Shown piece by piece: positions 1 through 11,066 of a stretch of DNA of 64,000 bases; the stretch's first letter is position 1; each line of letters opens with the position of its first letter. A program made the position numbers and the translations under genes. A model generated the notes under the pieces. The model saw only the letters and a list, made by a program, of their open reading frames with translations. It was not told the DNA's origin and did not search any database. Location: contig CM038704.1 of assembly GCA_021613375.1 (NCBI GenBank), positions 6,916,538-6,980,537 of the forward strand, written 5' to 3'. The stretch comes from Megaleporinus macrocephalus (Eukaryota; Chordata; Actinopteri; Characiformes; Anostomidae).

Positions 1-357
1 GGGCTTAGCGTTTATACTATTTGTTAGTATTTATGCTATTTGGGTTTGTAGCCTTTAAGGGTATTTGTTTATTGGAGAATTGAGTTAATTGAGCTTGTTT
101 AGTTGGATTGGTCTAGAGGAGGGGCTAAGGCTTTATAAAGAGGATGCCCGTAGAGCTGGGGGGGGGGGGTCATGTTTGCCCTAGGAATTGGTAGAAGCAT
201 GACACGCTGGTTAATTGGCCAGGCCCAGTGATATAGCTTGGTTTCTCTAACAGGCCTATTAAGGCAATTTTAATTTGGTTTATTTGCTTGTTTGTTTGTT
301 TATTTCTATGCACTGTAAATATTTGAATCTCTAACACAAAACCTAAAAAAAACCCAC
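1..357. other. Unassigned sequence
   Basis: I recognise no gene or repeat family here. It contains a run of ten G near 160-169 and a T-rich stretch with short TTTG repeats near 290. It ends where the palindromic element begins. Confidence 0.4.
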
Positions 358-617
358 TCCAGCAGCACTGCTGCGTCTGATTCACTCATACCAGCGCAAC
401 ACACACTAACACATCTCATGGCAGTGCTGACAATGATCCACCTCCCTAAAAGCACCTGCTCTGTGAGGGTCCCGTGGGGGTCCTGATCCTTAAAGAACAG
501 GGTAAAAGGGGATAAACAGTGTATGCAGCAAATCAGATGGACTACAGTTTGTACAACAAAGTGTTCCTATATGGTCAATAGATCAGATGAAACAGACAAT
601 GTGTGTAGATATAAAGT
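358..617 (+). mobile_element. Palindromic (foldback) element, right half only
   Basis: This matches the right arm of the foldback element found whole at 24577-25342. It shares the ACTCCAGCAGCACTGCTG stretch, the CACACTAACAC stretch, the TGATCC..TAAAGAACAG stretch and the GGACTACAGTTTGTA stretch in the same order. The left arm and central loop are missing, so it is a 5' truncated, non-coding copy. A tRNA-derived SINE abuts its end. I assign the family by comparison within the window plus memory of teleost repeats. The superfamily is not certain. Confidence 0.75.
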
Positions 618-810
618 GGTTGCTATAGTCTAGTGGTTAACACCTTTGCCCAACACACTGTCGACTGGGATTCAGTCCCCAACCTGGGCAAGCACCCTAC
701 ACTATATCAAACAATCCTTAGGCAAGTTTCCTAATACTCCCCTCACCTAGCTTTTAAAAATCTCCAAAATTGTAGATTGCTCTGGAATAGAATATCTGGC
801 AAATTCCACA
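618..810 (+). mobile_element. tRNA-derived SINE (degenerate)
   Basis: An A-box-like TAGTCTAGTGGTTAA (624-638) and a B-box-like GGGATTCAGTCCCC (667-680) have the spacing of an internal RNA polymerase III promoter. They are followed by GGGCAAGCACCCTACACTAT and a decayed GCTCTGGAATAGAATATCTG, which matches the common teleost SINE end (GCTCTGGATAAGAGCGTCTG, from memory). No tRNA cloverleaf or CCA context is kept, so this is a retroposon and not a tRNA gene. Confidence 0.7.
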
Positions 811-900
811 ATTGTATCTAATATTTATAATTTTAAGTCTCTTATAGTTCAAGTCAGTCAGTATGCAACACATTACATCACAAATTAGTGCTCCTAATCC

Positions 901-1032
901 TCTGTACTAACCCAAACCAGAACTAACTCAGTCTCTGTACTAACCCAAACCAGAACTAACTCAGTCTCTGTACTAACCCAAACCAGAACTAACTCTGTCT
1001 CTGTACTAACCTAAACCAGAACTAACTCTGTC
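901..1032 (+). repeat. 33-bp tandem repeat, 4 copies
   Basis: The unit begins TCTGTACTAACCCAAACCAG. Copies start at 901, 934, 967 and 1000, an exact 33-bp period with only a few substitutions (AACTCAGT/AACTCTGT) and no indel. Confidence 0.95.
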
Positions 1033-1234
1033 TCTTTTCTCTCTCTGATGTAATAACCGCCCGCCGAATACTGTAAAGGACTGACCACCAGGGTCCCCCT
1101 GTCACCTGGCACGAACCAGTTCTCCTCTCCATTCGTGCCATTTGTTCCATCCTTGACTGCATCGCTGTATCATCCACCTGATGTAGCACCTGTACAGCTT
1201 CTAAAGCTTTTACCTTTAGACTCAGCTTTAGTTT

Positions 1235-1440
1235 AATAAACAGTAAATACAGGAGGATGGGTCTCTGCTTGTGAGTCTGGTTCCTCCCAACATTTCTCCC
1301 TCCAGTTCTGAGGGAGTTGTTCTTGCCACCGTCACCCCTCTGGCTTGCTCACAGTGGATAAAGTGTTGTGATTTCATGTTTTCATGCTTTTAAACTCCTC
1401 TAAAGCTGCTTTGTGACTTAACCTGACAAAATATTTGATT
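1235..1440 (+). mobile_element. L2-type LINE 3' tail fragment
   Basis: GGATGGGTCTCTGCTTGTGAG, GGTTCCTCCCAACATTTC, TCTGGCTTGCTCACAG and AAAGCTGCTTTGTGAC occur in the order seen in a very common teleost LINE-like 3' region. The reverse complement of 29265-29540 in this window carries the same blocks in the same order, which supports a dispersed family. Non-coding; assignment to L2 is from memory. Confidence 0.65.
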
Positions 1441-2164
1441 TGCTTTTAGAAAACCATTAAAACTAGGGGGAAAAAAATGTCCTGAACAAAATTATAACAA
1501 TCAAGATGACATCAAGGTATCACATTTATGTTATAACCATGATATTATGCAGAAATTAAAAATATTGGTGGGATTTCATGTTAAAAAAACTTCTAAAGAG
1601 AAACAAGAGATTTGTGGCATCTTTATTTAGTGTTGATTGAGCAAAAGATGAAAAACAAAACATCTAAGCAATGTCGGTATGGGCTTCATTAGTATGTGTT
1701 TGCTAGGCAACTAGCAGTACCTAAATGACATGATGCTGCCTGATGGCCTTTGGGTTTCCATGAAGTGCTGATAGAGGCTCATGCACGGTCTTTATCATTT
1801 GATTGGTTTCTCTTGTTGGTGAAATGCCACTGATGCCACTGATGGTTCTATTTTTGGAGTCAGAACAGCTTATGAAATGTTCTGTAGACTCACAGTTGGC
1901 TTTCACATCACATCTCACCTTCAACATGCGTCTTGTCTGGCACTTCCACAGCACACACAGCATGGAGGTGGCTCCCTGTGGACCTGTGTGTTTGTGAGGG
2001 TCAACAGAGGCACTGTGGGAGGGACTGTGTAAACAGTACTATGGATTCTACTGTTTCTGTAACTTTGCTACAGTGAGAAGAGCATAAATCAGAAGACAAA
2101 CTGACACTGAGAAGATTACGGTCTACTACCTGTGTGGATGTTATGTCTAAAACCATTTAGTCCA
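1441..2164. other. Unassigned sequence
   Basis: No recognisable gene or repeat. Overlapping open frames on both strands near 1721-1997 have no family signature or splice context and look like chance. Confidence 0.4.
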
Positions 2165-3215
2165 GGGTTGCAGTTGCAGTAGCCCAGAGAAGCAGAGCAG
2201 CCCAAATGGTTCTATCCCCGTATCAGTTTCTGGCAGATCCTGAGCTATTTCCAGGTCAACTTGGAGATACAGTCCCTCCAACAAGTCCTGGGTCAACCTC
2301 AACATCTCGTAGTCTGCTGTTTATAGTAAGCCTTTAGTTGGAGGTGACCAGGGGGCATCCTAGATGCCCGAACCACCTCAACTGGTTCCTCTCAGTGTTG
2401 GGGAAAAGCAACTCTACTTTGAGCTCTTCCTAGATGACTGCGCTCCTCACCCTACTAAATAGAGTGTGGCCCACCACCCTGCGAGGAAAGCTTATTTCCA
2501 CCACTTATATCCATGATCTCATTCGTTTGGTCATTACCCAAGGCTCATGACCACGGGTGATGGTGGGGTTGGAGGTCAAACGGTAAACAGATACCTTTGC
2601 CTTATGGCTCAATTTACTGCTGCCACTAGTCCCAGTGGCCAAGTTTATGGTCCGTCTTACCATCACTTTAAATACTTAAACTCCTCCTTCCAGGGCAAGC
2701 CCTCTCCCCTTACCTGCAGGGGGGCATACCATCCTTTTTTGGGAGATGTCCATGTAGTCAGACTTGAGGGCTCTGATCTGCACACCAATGCTTCCCGTGC
2801 ATGCTGGAGGCATCCATGCGTTGAAGCCAAGAGGCAACAGTTGGAGTGTTTGGTCCAGAGTTGACCTTGTGAACTAGATATGTTCAACTAGATAGATATC
2901 TAGATAGTATCTCTGAACCTCCCACACAAGCTCTGGCTGGCTCCTTCTCCCCCAGCAAGGTCATATTCCATTTGCTAATAGTGAGTTTCTGCCTTAGGGG
3001 TCCATGCTGCCAATGGCCATTCCTCACTGCCTATTGGGCGCTGCACTAGACCCCCATCCTAAAACGTAGGCCTGGTGGGCCCACATGGTCCTCGCCCATG
3101 TTCCTATTTTCAGACTGAACCTGACCAGGCTGCTTGACCACCAGGCACCAGCTAAGAACAACAGTAGCCCAAGCAGGTAGGTCCCAGTAGCCCTCCACTG
3201 GGCAGGGTACACAAC
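2165..3215 (-). mobile_element. Antisense relic of a non-LTR retrotransposon (LINE) reverse-transcriptase C-terminal region
   Basis: Read on the minus strand, 2330-2480 gives a decayed version of the teleost LINE segment that normally reads FLRRVAG..L..RVRS..I...L.VE.LL...ER.QLRW.GHL. The pieces RVRSAVI, VELLF and NQLRWFGHLGCP can still be read, interrupted by at least one frameshift (in the FLRR block) and a stop. On the plus strand the antisense landmarks CCAGGTCAACTTGGAGATAC, GATGCCCGAACCACCTCAAC and GGCTCATGACCACGGGTGATG follow in the expected order, and weaker similarity continues to about 3215. The catalytic FADD-type block is not convincingly preserved. It is dead. The clade (RTE/Rex-like or L1/Tx1-like) is left open. 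Confidence 0.75.
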
Positions 3216-4262
3216 ACACTGGGTCCCTTATTGGATTATATTAATATTCACGCCAGACCTGTTCACCTGGAAGACGCTACCAGGAGCGTCTACTGAGAGG
3301 GAACATCAATGCATCTCCTGGACTAAAAATAAAAGACTTTTCTTGGCTGTTTTGTCCTCAGAAGCTTGTCCCCATCAGGGACCTTGTTTGCTAAAGTTGA
3401 ATGAGCAACAACACTTCGAATCTGCAAACAAATGATTGCTGACTGCTGCAAACAAATCAGTTTAACGGCTCCCCATCCCCACCTGTGTCCTAAACCCTAT
3501 TTTTGTTTTACACAGAAGAACAAAACATAGTAAAGTTTATTAACCTGTAGCGTCTTGCTCATCTATGAAACCTACTGGACATAAACTCGTGATCCGTTAC
3601 TCTCTCATTACCTTTAAAAATGTTACCCATCCTTTTTAATGATATAAATGAAAATCACAGAAACGCTGTTTTAAACTAAGCTGGTTAATAAACATTATTT
3701 AAATATGAACACATCAAAGAGAGAAACCTCTTGAGATGAAACATGTTTAAGCATGAAATGGTTCTGATACTGCAGCCCTAAAAAAAAAACTTGGAATCTA
3801 CTTATGGTACAGTGTAAATGGACCGGCTTTGTACAGTGGCCTCTAGGGGGGCGCTAGAAGCTTCCCTCTTCCCTCCGCAGTCTGCTGCAGTATTAAAATA
3901 TGCATATGCTGCTTTGTCACTCCCACCAGCTACTGGAACTGAAACGATGACATCAAGGAAGCCAACTGCAATAAGAGTGTGGGTGATTTTAATGAGACTG
4001 TGTGGTCTAGGCTTGTGCAGACCACTGAAAGTTAGCCACGAGTTGCAGAGAAATCACTCTGGACTTGCTGACATCTAATGCATTTTACCAAACCTGTCTA
4101 TGACAAACCTTCCACTTACATGCACAGCAGTATCACCGGCATCCCTTTGTGCTTCTGAGGATTAAAGAGGAACAAATATTTTAAAACCCATATGCAAATG
4201 AAAAACATGTTTCTGTTTTATATATCACTTGAACACACCAATGGTTGTTTACATTGTGTAAA
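3216..4262. other. Unassigned sequence
   Basis: Mixed-composition unique sequence. An 86-codon open frame at 3818-4078 has no recognisable domain and no splice-site support. Nothing else is evident. Confidence 0.4.
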
Positions 4263-4376
4263 TATTTCATGAAAAATAGGTTAGAAAAAATTCAGGTTCC
4301 ATTGACTTACATTGAAAGTAAAGAATGTTTTTGGTCTCTCCTGTAAAGTTGCAATTTTGTTTTTCGCTTACAGCGA

Positions 4377-4378
<2 letters not shown>
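4263..4378 (+). mobile_element. MITE family A, partial copy (right half)
   Basis: It contains GGTTCCATTGACTTACATTG, CTCTCCTGTAAAGTTGCAAT and the terminal CAGCGACGATAT. This is the reverse complement of the left half of the complete copy at 4987-5225, so the two form an inverted pair. The outer part is lost near 4263. The AT microsatellite starts directly at the element end. Confidence 0.75.

Positions 4379-4455
<77 letters not shown>
4379..4455. repeat. (AT)n microsatellite
   Basis: About 38 uninterrupted AT units. It is flanked by the end of a family A MITE and the start of a Tc1-type MITE. Tyr-Ile runs in translations here are artefacts. Confidence 0.97.
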
Positions 4456-4460
<5 letters not shown>

Positions 4461-4984
4461 TACTGCTCAAAAGTTTGATATCACAATGAAATGTTCTTGT
4501 TTTCAATGGAGTATCTTCCTTCCTTAACACAACAATGGACTGACGGGTCTCTAAAGAAAGTTGTTTCTTTCTGGTCATTGTGAGTCGGTCAGCAAGCCAT
4601 CAACTGCTGATCTTCAGATACTAAACTAACCTAGAATGTTGTTCTCCCTTTTATACTCACTTATTAGTAGAATGTTTTTCAGCTGTGCATCACAATTGAG
4701 CAAGAGTGTCCTAACAACCAATTAGTCCAATAACATCCTTAACTTGGATTGGTGGCCGTACCAGGAGATTTAGACAGAGGACTGAGAATTGCTGATAATA
4801 GAACTATATGTAAAATAAGCCTCTATACAAACATAGACTTTAATACAAACATTTTTATTCTTTAAAAATCATCAGATACATTTACATTAATTGTGATTAA
4901 TTGAAAGGGACAATATTGTTTGTGAATTGCATGAAATGAAATTCTAAAGTGATCCTAAACTTTTGAGTGGTAGTGTGTGTATAT
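4453..4984. mobile_element. Non-autonomous Tc1-type element with terminal inverted repeats
   Basis: The left end reads TACACACTACTGCTCAAAAG and continues TTTGATATCAC. The right end, reverse complemented, reads TACACACACTACCACTCAAA and continues AGTTTAGGATCAC. The termini are near-identical inverted repeats of the CACTAC..TCAAA.GTTT type used by Tc1-like transposons. About 530 bp long with no transposase. Insertion at TA in an AT-rich site is consistent with Tc1 preference, although the AT run blurs the exact duplication. Confidence 0.8.
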
Positions 4985-4986
4985 GT

Positions 4987-5225
4987 ATATCATTGCTGTC
5001 CAATGAAAAACAAGTCTCACTTTACAGGAGAGGACAAAAACTGTCTTCACTTTCAATGTAAGTTAATAGAACCAGATTTTTTCTAAGCTATTTTGGAGCA
5101 TTTCTATTGGTCTATCCATCATAAATCTTCATAACTTTTAGAATTGTAAAAAAAAAAAAATGTAAAAAAAAAATTTGAAAGTGCCAAAAATAGAGATGTT
5201 TTTCATTGGATAGTGACGCTGATAT
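4987..5225. mobile_element. MITE family A, complete copy
   Basis: It starts ATATCATTGCTGTCCAATG and ends CATTGGATAGTGACGCTGATAT, which are inverted repeats of each other. The interior holds TTACAGGAGAGGACAAAA, TTTCAATGTAAGTTAATAG and TTTCTATTGGTCTATCCATC, shared with the copies near 13.8, 46.9 and 49.1 kb. Two A runs (5147-5170) lie near the right end. Non-coding, 239 bp. Confidence 0.8.
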
Positions 5226-6534
5226 TTATATATCTTCGATGCAGTGAATGTGTGTTCCATTGGGACTATGTTGCCCTGCTTGTATCCCTCACCATGACCT
5301 GGCGCCAAAATCTTCTCAAAACTGGTCAAATAATCTTTCAGCCATCAGACAGTGTATTCACAATCATCTATTCTAGTGACTCTCTGAGTGGGAGCTTTTA
5401 GAGGTGACGTCTGGTTCCATTCACCACCACTATGCACAGTGTTGGTCAGTAATCCTCTCTAGAATGATTGCACCCTGAACGACTGTGTTTAACATCTCGA
5501 CCAGTTAATTACGCCAACATTATGCTGAAATAAAACTGGGCAGAATTCTGCTTTAAGACATCCTCTACATCCATATACTATACACAGCACGTGTCACGGA
5601 GGCGGTATTGCCCAAGGACCTGGGAATGGACCTTTCATCCATGAGTTCCATTACCAGCTGAGGAATGAGTTCAGAGTCGAGGCAGTTGGTGAGCTGATGT
5701 GTGCGGTTGTGCTCGGTCTCCTGACAGGTTCATGTGTTTGCACTCTGTCAGACCTTTGCCTCCGAGTGTTTGGATGGCAGAATATGTTTTATTAGAGAGA
5801 GAATAAAGCTCACTCTTGGGGCCGAACTCGAGTTGAAGGGATTTTTCATTACTGCAACTTTTAATAACAGAGGAAAACAGAAGCGGTTCTACATCGGCTT
5901 CGTTCTCCTGAGATCTACTGGGCAATTCACCATCCGCAGTATTTCTTCTACTCCCATTGTTTGCCGTCGGATGGCCCGCTGTAGTCATTAACGGCTTGAG
6001 AATCGCTAGACTCATTTAGCTTCTTACAGAGAGTGACTCTACAGCAAAAACTTTTCAAAATGGACCAGAAAGTATAGAAATAAGTTAAATTGAGTAAATC
6101 GATGAAAAAACACTCACTTTAGATGAAGTCATTATGAATGCACTTGTAACTCTTCATAGCTTGATAACAATGCTAAGTAAGCATACCTACTAACTCACCA
6201 TTCCTTATAAAAACATATGGACAATTATAAAGAACATAAATACATATTAATGCCTATAAAACATTTGTGACAGTAATTATTATTTAAGGTATTAGTAATA
6301 GAGTATAATGTCTGTATGTTTGTAAAATGAGGCAGAAATACTAGTAGTTATTATCAGCATTTGATTGTCCTCCAATGTCGAAGTATGACCAGTATAGATA
6401 GGTGGCACCTACCTAACCTTCCAAGGATGGAAGCTTTTTCAGATTATATTGCTCCAAAATGATAAACAGGAGTAGTAAAACACATACTGTACTTTTAATG
6501 CATGTGAAGGTAACCAGACATCTTTTACAACACA
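5226..6534. other. Unique sequence; 5400-6020 has balanced composition
   Basis: No repeat family recognised. 5400-6020 has balanced composition and unbroken frames on both strands (plus 5734-5991, minus 5671-6015), but neither shows a known domain or clear splice signals. It could be conserved non-coding DNA. 6020-6530 is AT-rich with nothing recognisable. Confidence 0.35.
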
Positions 6535-6570
6535 GAATGGCCCGGACCGGGAATCCAACCTGGATTCCAC
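6535..6570 (+). mobile_element. Truncated retroposon tail before the 20-bp array
   Basis: GGCCCGGACCGGGAATCCAA lies immediately upstream of the first 20-bp unit. The same stretch (ACCGGGAATCCAACCC) occurs just before the second array at 32157. This shows the array grew from the end of the same interspersed repeat. Confidence 0.7.
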
Positions 6571-7026
6571 TAACCACTACACCACCATACTTACCACTAC
6601 ACCACCATACTAACCACTACACCACCGTACTAACCATTACACCACCATACTAACCACTACACCACCGTACTAACCATTACACCACCGTACTAACCACTAC
6701 ACCACCGTACTAACCACTACACCACCATACTAACCACTACACCACCATACTAACCACTACACCACCATACTAATCACTACACCACCATACTAACCACTAC
6801 ACCACCATACTGACCACTACACCACCATACTAACCACTACACCACCGTACTAACCACTACACCACCGTACTAACCACTACACCACCATACTAACCACTAC
6901 ACCACCATACTAACCATTACACCACCGTACTAACCACTACACCACCGTACCAACCATTACACCACCGTACTAACCACTACACCACCGTACTAACCACTAC
7001 ACCACCATACTAACCACTACACCACC
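6571..7026 (+). repeat. 20-bp minisatellite, about 23 copies
   Basis: The unit is TAACCACTACACCACCRTAC, in perfect 20-bp register throughout. Most variation is CGTAC versus CATAC, as expected from CpG decay, plus a few ACTAC/ATTAC changes. The same unit forms the larger array at 32201-33338. Confidence 0.97.
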
Positions 7027-7050
7027 TTTGGGAAATGTACTTTTCTAGTT

Positions 7051-7052
7051 TT

Positions 7053-7088
<36 letters not shown>
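7051..7088. repeat. (TTTC)n microsatellite
   Basis: About nine TTTC units shortly after the 20-bp array. Confidence 0.95.
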
Positions 7089-7089
<1 letters not shown>

Positions 7090-8349
7090 TTATTGTCATT
7101 ATTATTGTATTATCACTGCTAGTTGTACCGTGTATGACTTTATAGGTGACAGTTAATTTTGATTTTATTTGATTCTTCTGACAATGGAAGATCTGAAGCA
7201 AGAGCTTGATAATTTAGCTTTAGATAAGTGCTGTTTATGTGGTTGTTGATGGCAGTGTTGGTGGTCCACCAGGCCTTCCAGGTGGTTGTTAGGATTCCCA
7301 TTATAATTTTTTGAAAAATCTGAAAATTTACTTAAATGTTCTTAGTAGTCATTTTGAAATTAAGCGTCTCCAATTTTTTACGCCTGTTTAAAATAAAGCA
7401 ATTCAAGTTGCATAAACTCAATGAACTGTACGTTTCTCAGATATTTCACCCGCATGCAGCAGACCCACTCAACAGCCGTTGTTTTATTACTCATCATCCA
7501 TCAACTCGCCTGACGTTTAGCAGACAGTGCAACTGGGCGAGCGGCTGTCCATCAAAAGAAGCTCATTATTAATACAGCAAAGAGAATAGGTGAGAGGGAA
7601 GGAAGGTAAATGGATGGGGACCTTCTGTCTGACTCCTGATTATCCCTGGTTTAAGGTCATTTCAGAAAAGTGCCTGATGTGTTGCTCTAATTGGGATGAT
7701 GGATTTCTCAGGCCTTCAAAGACCTCAGATCTGGGTCAGTGTTTGTCAGAATATATCAGAGGAATTGAGTGAGGAGCTCTTAAGCCTTCAGCAAGTTCAA
7801 AGATGGGAAGGAGAGCTATTGTAAAGTGCTCTCAGTCTCTTTGCAGGTGTTTGAGCTAAATTAATGGTGAGATACAAGGAATCATCTCTTAGGGAACCTT
7901 GAGAAATGGTCTATATGTGGTCTATAACCTCATTTTTATCAATTTCCAATCTGACCAATTTCCAAAACCAAGAGGTTTCTAGGAAGACCCTCACTGAGCA
8001 GCCTATTCAGAACTTCTACCTTACATGACTACAGTATCAGTACAGTACTGTATCTACATCACAAGGGCCAAAACTATTTCAAAGGGGGCCAGATTGAACA
8101 ATATCAAAATACCTAAGGGCCAGTCTCTCTTTATAAATGTATTATTCATTAATTATGTATAACACTGTATTAAAAATATTTTTAAAAAAAACACAAGTGT
8201 ACAAAATAATGAATAATTATTTAACTAATGAATTTAATTTAATTGTAATAGATAGATAGATATCAACAGAGTAAAGAATGTTACAACGTGTTGCAAATTT
8301 CATCTGAACATGTGCTGAACAACATTTCTGCATCTTTAAAACATGTAAA
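7089..8349. other. Mostly unassigned; short dispersed repeat tail at 7272-7330
   Basis: CTTCCAGGTGGTTGTT followed by TTTTTGAAAAATCTGAAAAT resembles the right end of the repeat at 36658-36705. Around 8065-8110 there is AAGGGGGCCAGATTGAAC and AAGGGCCAG, reminiscent of hAT-derived sequence but too short to call. No gene seen. Confidence 0.35.
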
Positions 8350-11066
8350 ACATCTAAAAGGTTTGGCTGGTAGTGTATCTAAAACGTTTGACTGGTAGTG
8401 TATCTAAAACGTTTGTCTGGTAGTGTACTAAAGCTTAGGCTGGTAGTGTTCTAAAATGTTTGGCTGGTAGTGTACTAAAAGGTTTGACTGGTAGTGTACT
8501 AAAAGGTTTGATTGGTAGTGTATCTAAAACGTTTGACTGGTAGTGTATCGAAAACGTTTGGCTGGTAGTGTACTAAAACGTTTGACTGGTAGTGTTCTAA
8601 AACGTTTGACTGGTAGTGTATCTAAAACGTTTGACTGGTAGTGTTCTAAAACATTTGACTGGTAGTGTATCTAAAACGTTTGACTGGTAGTGTATCTAAA
8701 ACGTTTGACTGGTAGTCTACTAAAGCTTAGGCTGGTAGTGTTCTAAAATGTTTGGCTGGTAGTGTATCTAAAACGTTTGACTGGTAGTGTACTAAAACGT
8801 TTGTCTGGTAGTGTATCTAAAACGTTTGACTGGTAGTGTTCTAAAACGTTTGACTGGTAGTGTTCTAAAACGTTTGACTGGTAGTGTATCTAAAACGTTT
8901 GACTGGTAGTGTTCTAAAACGTTTGTCTGGTAGTGTTCTAAAACGTTTGTCTGGTAGTGTATCTAAAACGTTTGACTGGTAGTGATCTAAAACGTTTGTC
9001 TGGTAGTGTTCTAAAACGTTTGACTGGCAGTGTTCTAAAACGTTTGACTGGTAGTGTATCTAAAACGTTTGACTGGTAGTGTTCTAAAACGTTTGACTGG
9101 TAGTGTATCTCAAACGTTTGACTGGTAGTGTTCTAAAACGTTTGACTGGTAGTGTATCTAAAACGTTTGACTGGTAGTGTATCTAAAACGTTTGACTGGT
9201 AGTGTTCTAAAACGTTTGACTGGTAGTGTTCTAAAACGTTTGACTGGTAGTGTTCTAAAACGTTTGACTGGTAGTGTATCTAAAACGTTTGACTGGTAGT
9301 GTTCTAAAACGTTTGACTGGTAGTGTTCTAAAACGTTTGACTGGTAGTGTATCTAAAACGTTTGACTGGTAGTGTATCTAAAACGTTTGACTGGTAGTGT
9401 ATCTAAAACGTTTGTCTGGTAGTGTATCTAAAACGTTTGACTGGTAGTGTATCTAAAACGTTTGACTGGTAGTGTATCTAAAACGTTTGACTGGTAGTGT
9501 TCTAAAACGTTTGACTGGTAGTGTACTAAAACGTTTGACTGGTAGTGTATCTAAAACGTTTGACTGGTAGTGTATCTAAAACGTTTGACTGGTAGTGTAT
9601 CTCAAACGTTTGACTGGTAGTGTTCTAAAACGTTTGACTGGTAGTGTATCTAAAACGTTTGACTGGTAGTGTATCTAAAACGTTTGACTGGTAGTGTTCT
9701 AAAACGTTTGACTGGTAGTGTTCTAAAACGTTTGACTGGTAGTGTATCTAAAACGTTTGTCTGGAAGTGTACTAAAACGTTTGACTGGTAGTGTATCGAA
9801 AACATTTGACTGGTAGTGTATCGAAAACGTTTGACTGGTAGTGTATCTAAAACGTTTGGCTGGTAGTGTACTAAAACGTTTGTCTGGAAGTGTGCTAAAA
9901 CGTTTGACTGGTAGTGTATCGAAAACGTTTGACTGGTAGTGTATCTAAAACGTTTGACTGGTAGTGTTCTAAAACGTTTGACTGGTAGTGTACTAAAAGG
10001 TTTGACTGGTAGTGTATCGAAAACATTTGACTGGTAGTGTATCGAAAACGTTTGACTGGTAGTGTATCGAAAACGTTTGGCTGGTAGTGTACTAAAACGT
10101 TTGACTGGTAGTGTTCTAAAACGTTTGACTGGTAGTGTATCGAAAACGTTTGACTGGTAGTGTATCGAAAACGTTTGGCTGGTAGTGTACTAAAACGTTT
10201 GACTGGTAGTGTTCTAAAACGTTTGACTGGTAGTGTATCTAAAACGTTTGACTGGTAGTGTATCTAAAACGTTTGTCTGGAAGTGTACTAAAACGATTGA
10301 CTGGTAGTGTATCTAAAACGTTTGTCTGGTAGTGTATCTAAAACGTTTGACTGGTAGTGTTCTAAAACGTTTGACTGGCAGTGTTCTAAAACGTTTGACT
10401 GGCAGTGTTCTAAAACGTTTGACTGGTAGTGTATCTAAAACGTGACTGGTAGTGTATCTAAAACGTTTGACTGGTAGTGATCTAAAACATTTGACTGGTA
10501 GTGTATCTAAAACGTTTGTCTGGAAGTGTACTAAAACGTTTGACTGGTAGTGTATCGAAAAGTTTGACTGGTAGTGTATCGAAAACGTTTGACTGGTAGT
10601 GTATCGAAAACATTTGACTGGTAGTGTATCGAAAACGTTTGACTGGTAGTGATCTAAAACGTTTGACTGGTAGTGATCTAAAACGTGTGACTGGTAGTGT
10701 TACTAAAACGTTTGGCTGGTAGTGTATCTAAAACGTTTGACTGGTAGTATATCGAAAACATTTGACTGGTAGTGTATCGAAAACGTTTGACTGGTAGTGA
10801 TCTAAAACGTTTGACTGGTAGTGATCTAAAACGTGTGACTGGTAGTGTTACTAAAACGTTTGACTGGTAGTGTACTAAAACGTTTGACTGGTAGTGTATC
10901 TAAAACATTTGACTGGTAGTGTACTAAAACGTTTGACTGGTAGTGTATCTAAAACGTTTGACTGGTAGTGTACTAAAACGTTCGTCTGGTAGTGTATCTA
11001 GAACGTTTGACTGGTAGTGTTTCTAAAATGTTTGACTGGTAGTGTACTAAAACGTTTGACTGGTAA
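8350..11066 (+). repeat. 24/25-bp minisatellite (~110 copies) resembling a Tc1-type terminal repeat
   Basis: The unit is GACTGGTAGTG + TATC, TTC or TAC + TAAAACGTTT, giving 25- or 24-bp forms that alternate irregularly. Reverse complemented, a unit reads CACTACCAGTCAAACGTTTT and continues AGATACAC. This is the layout of the Tc1-type terminal repeat seen at 4453-4984 (CACTACTGCTCAAAAGTTTG, then ATATCAC). Edges are more divergent (GGCTGG, CTAAAGCTTAGG near 8430 and 8725) than the centre, as expected for an array homogenised by unequal exchange. No open frame persists. It may have arisen from one transposon end. Confidence 0.93.

Noticed and set aside
618..700. tRNA gene
   Set aside because: A- and B-box-like words are present, but the fold is decayed and the SINE body follows directly.
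2547..2864. 105-codon plus-strand gene
   Set aside because: It lies antisense to a decayed LINE whose reading direction is the minus strand.
4267..4578. Open frames with Tyr-Ile runs
   Set aside because: Produced by the AT microsatellite, present on both strands.
5671..6015. Protein-coding gene from paired open frames on both strands
   Set aside because: No recognisable domain, no clear splice sites, and overlapping frames on opposite strands suggest low stop density only.
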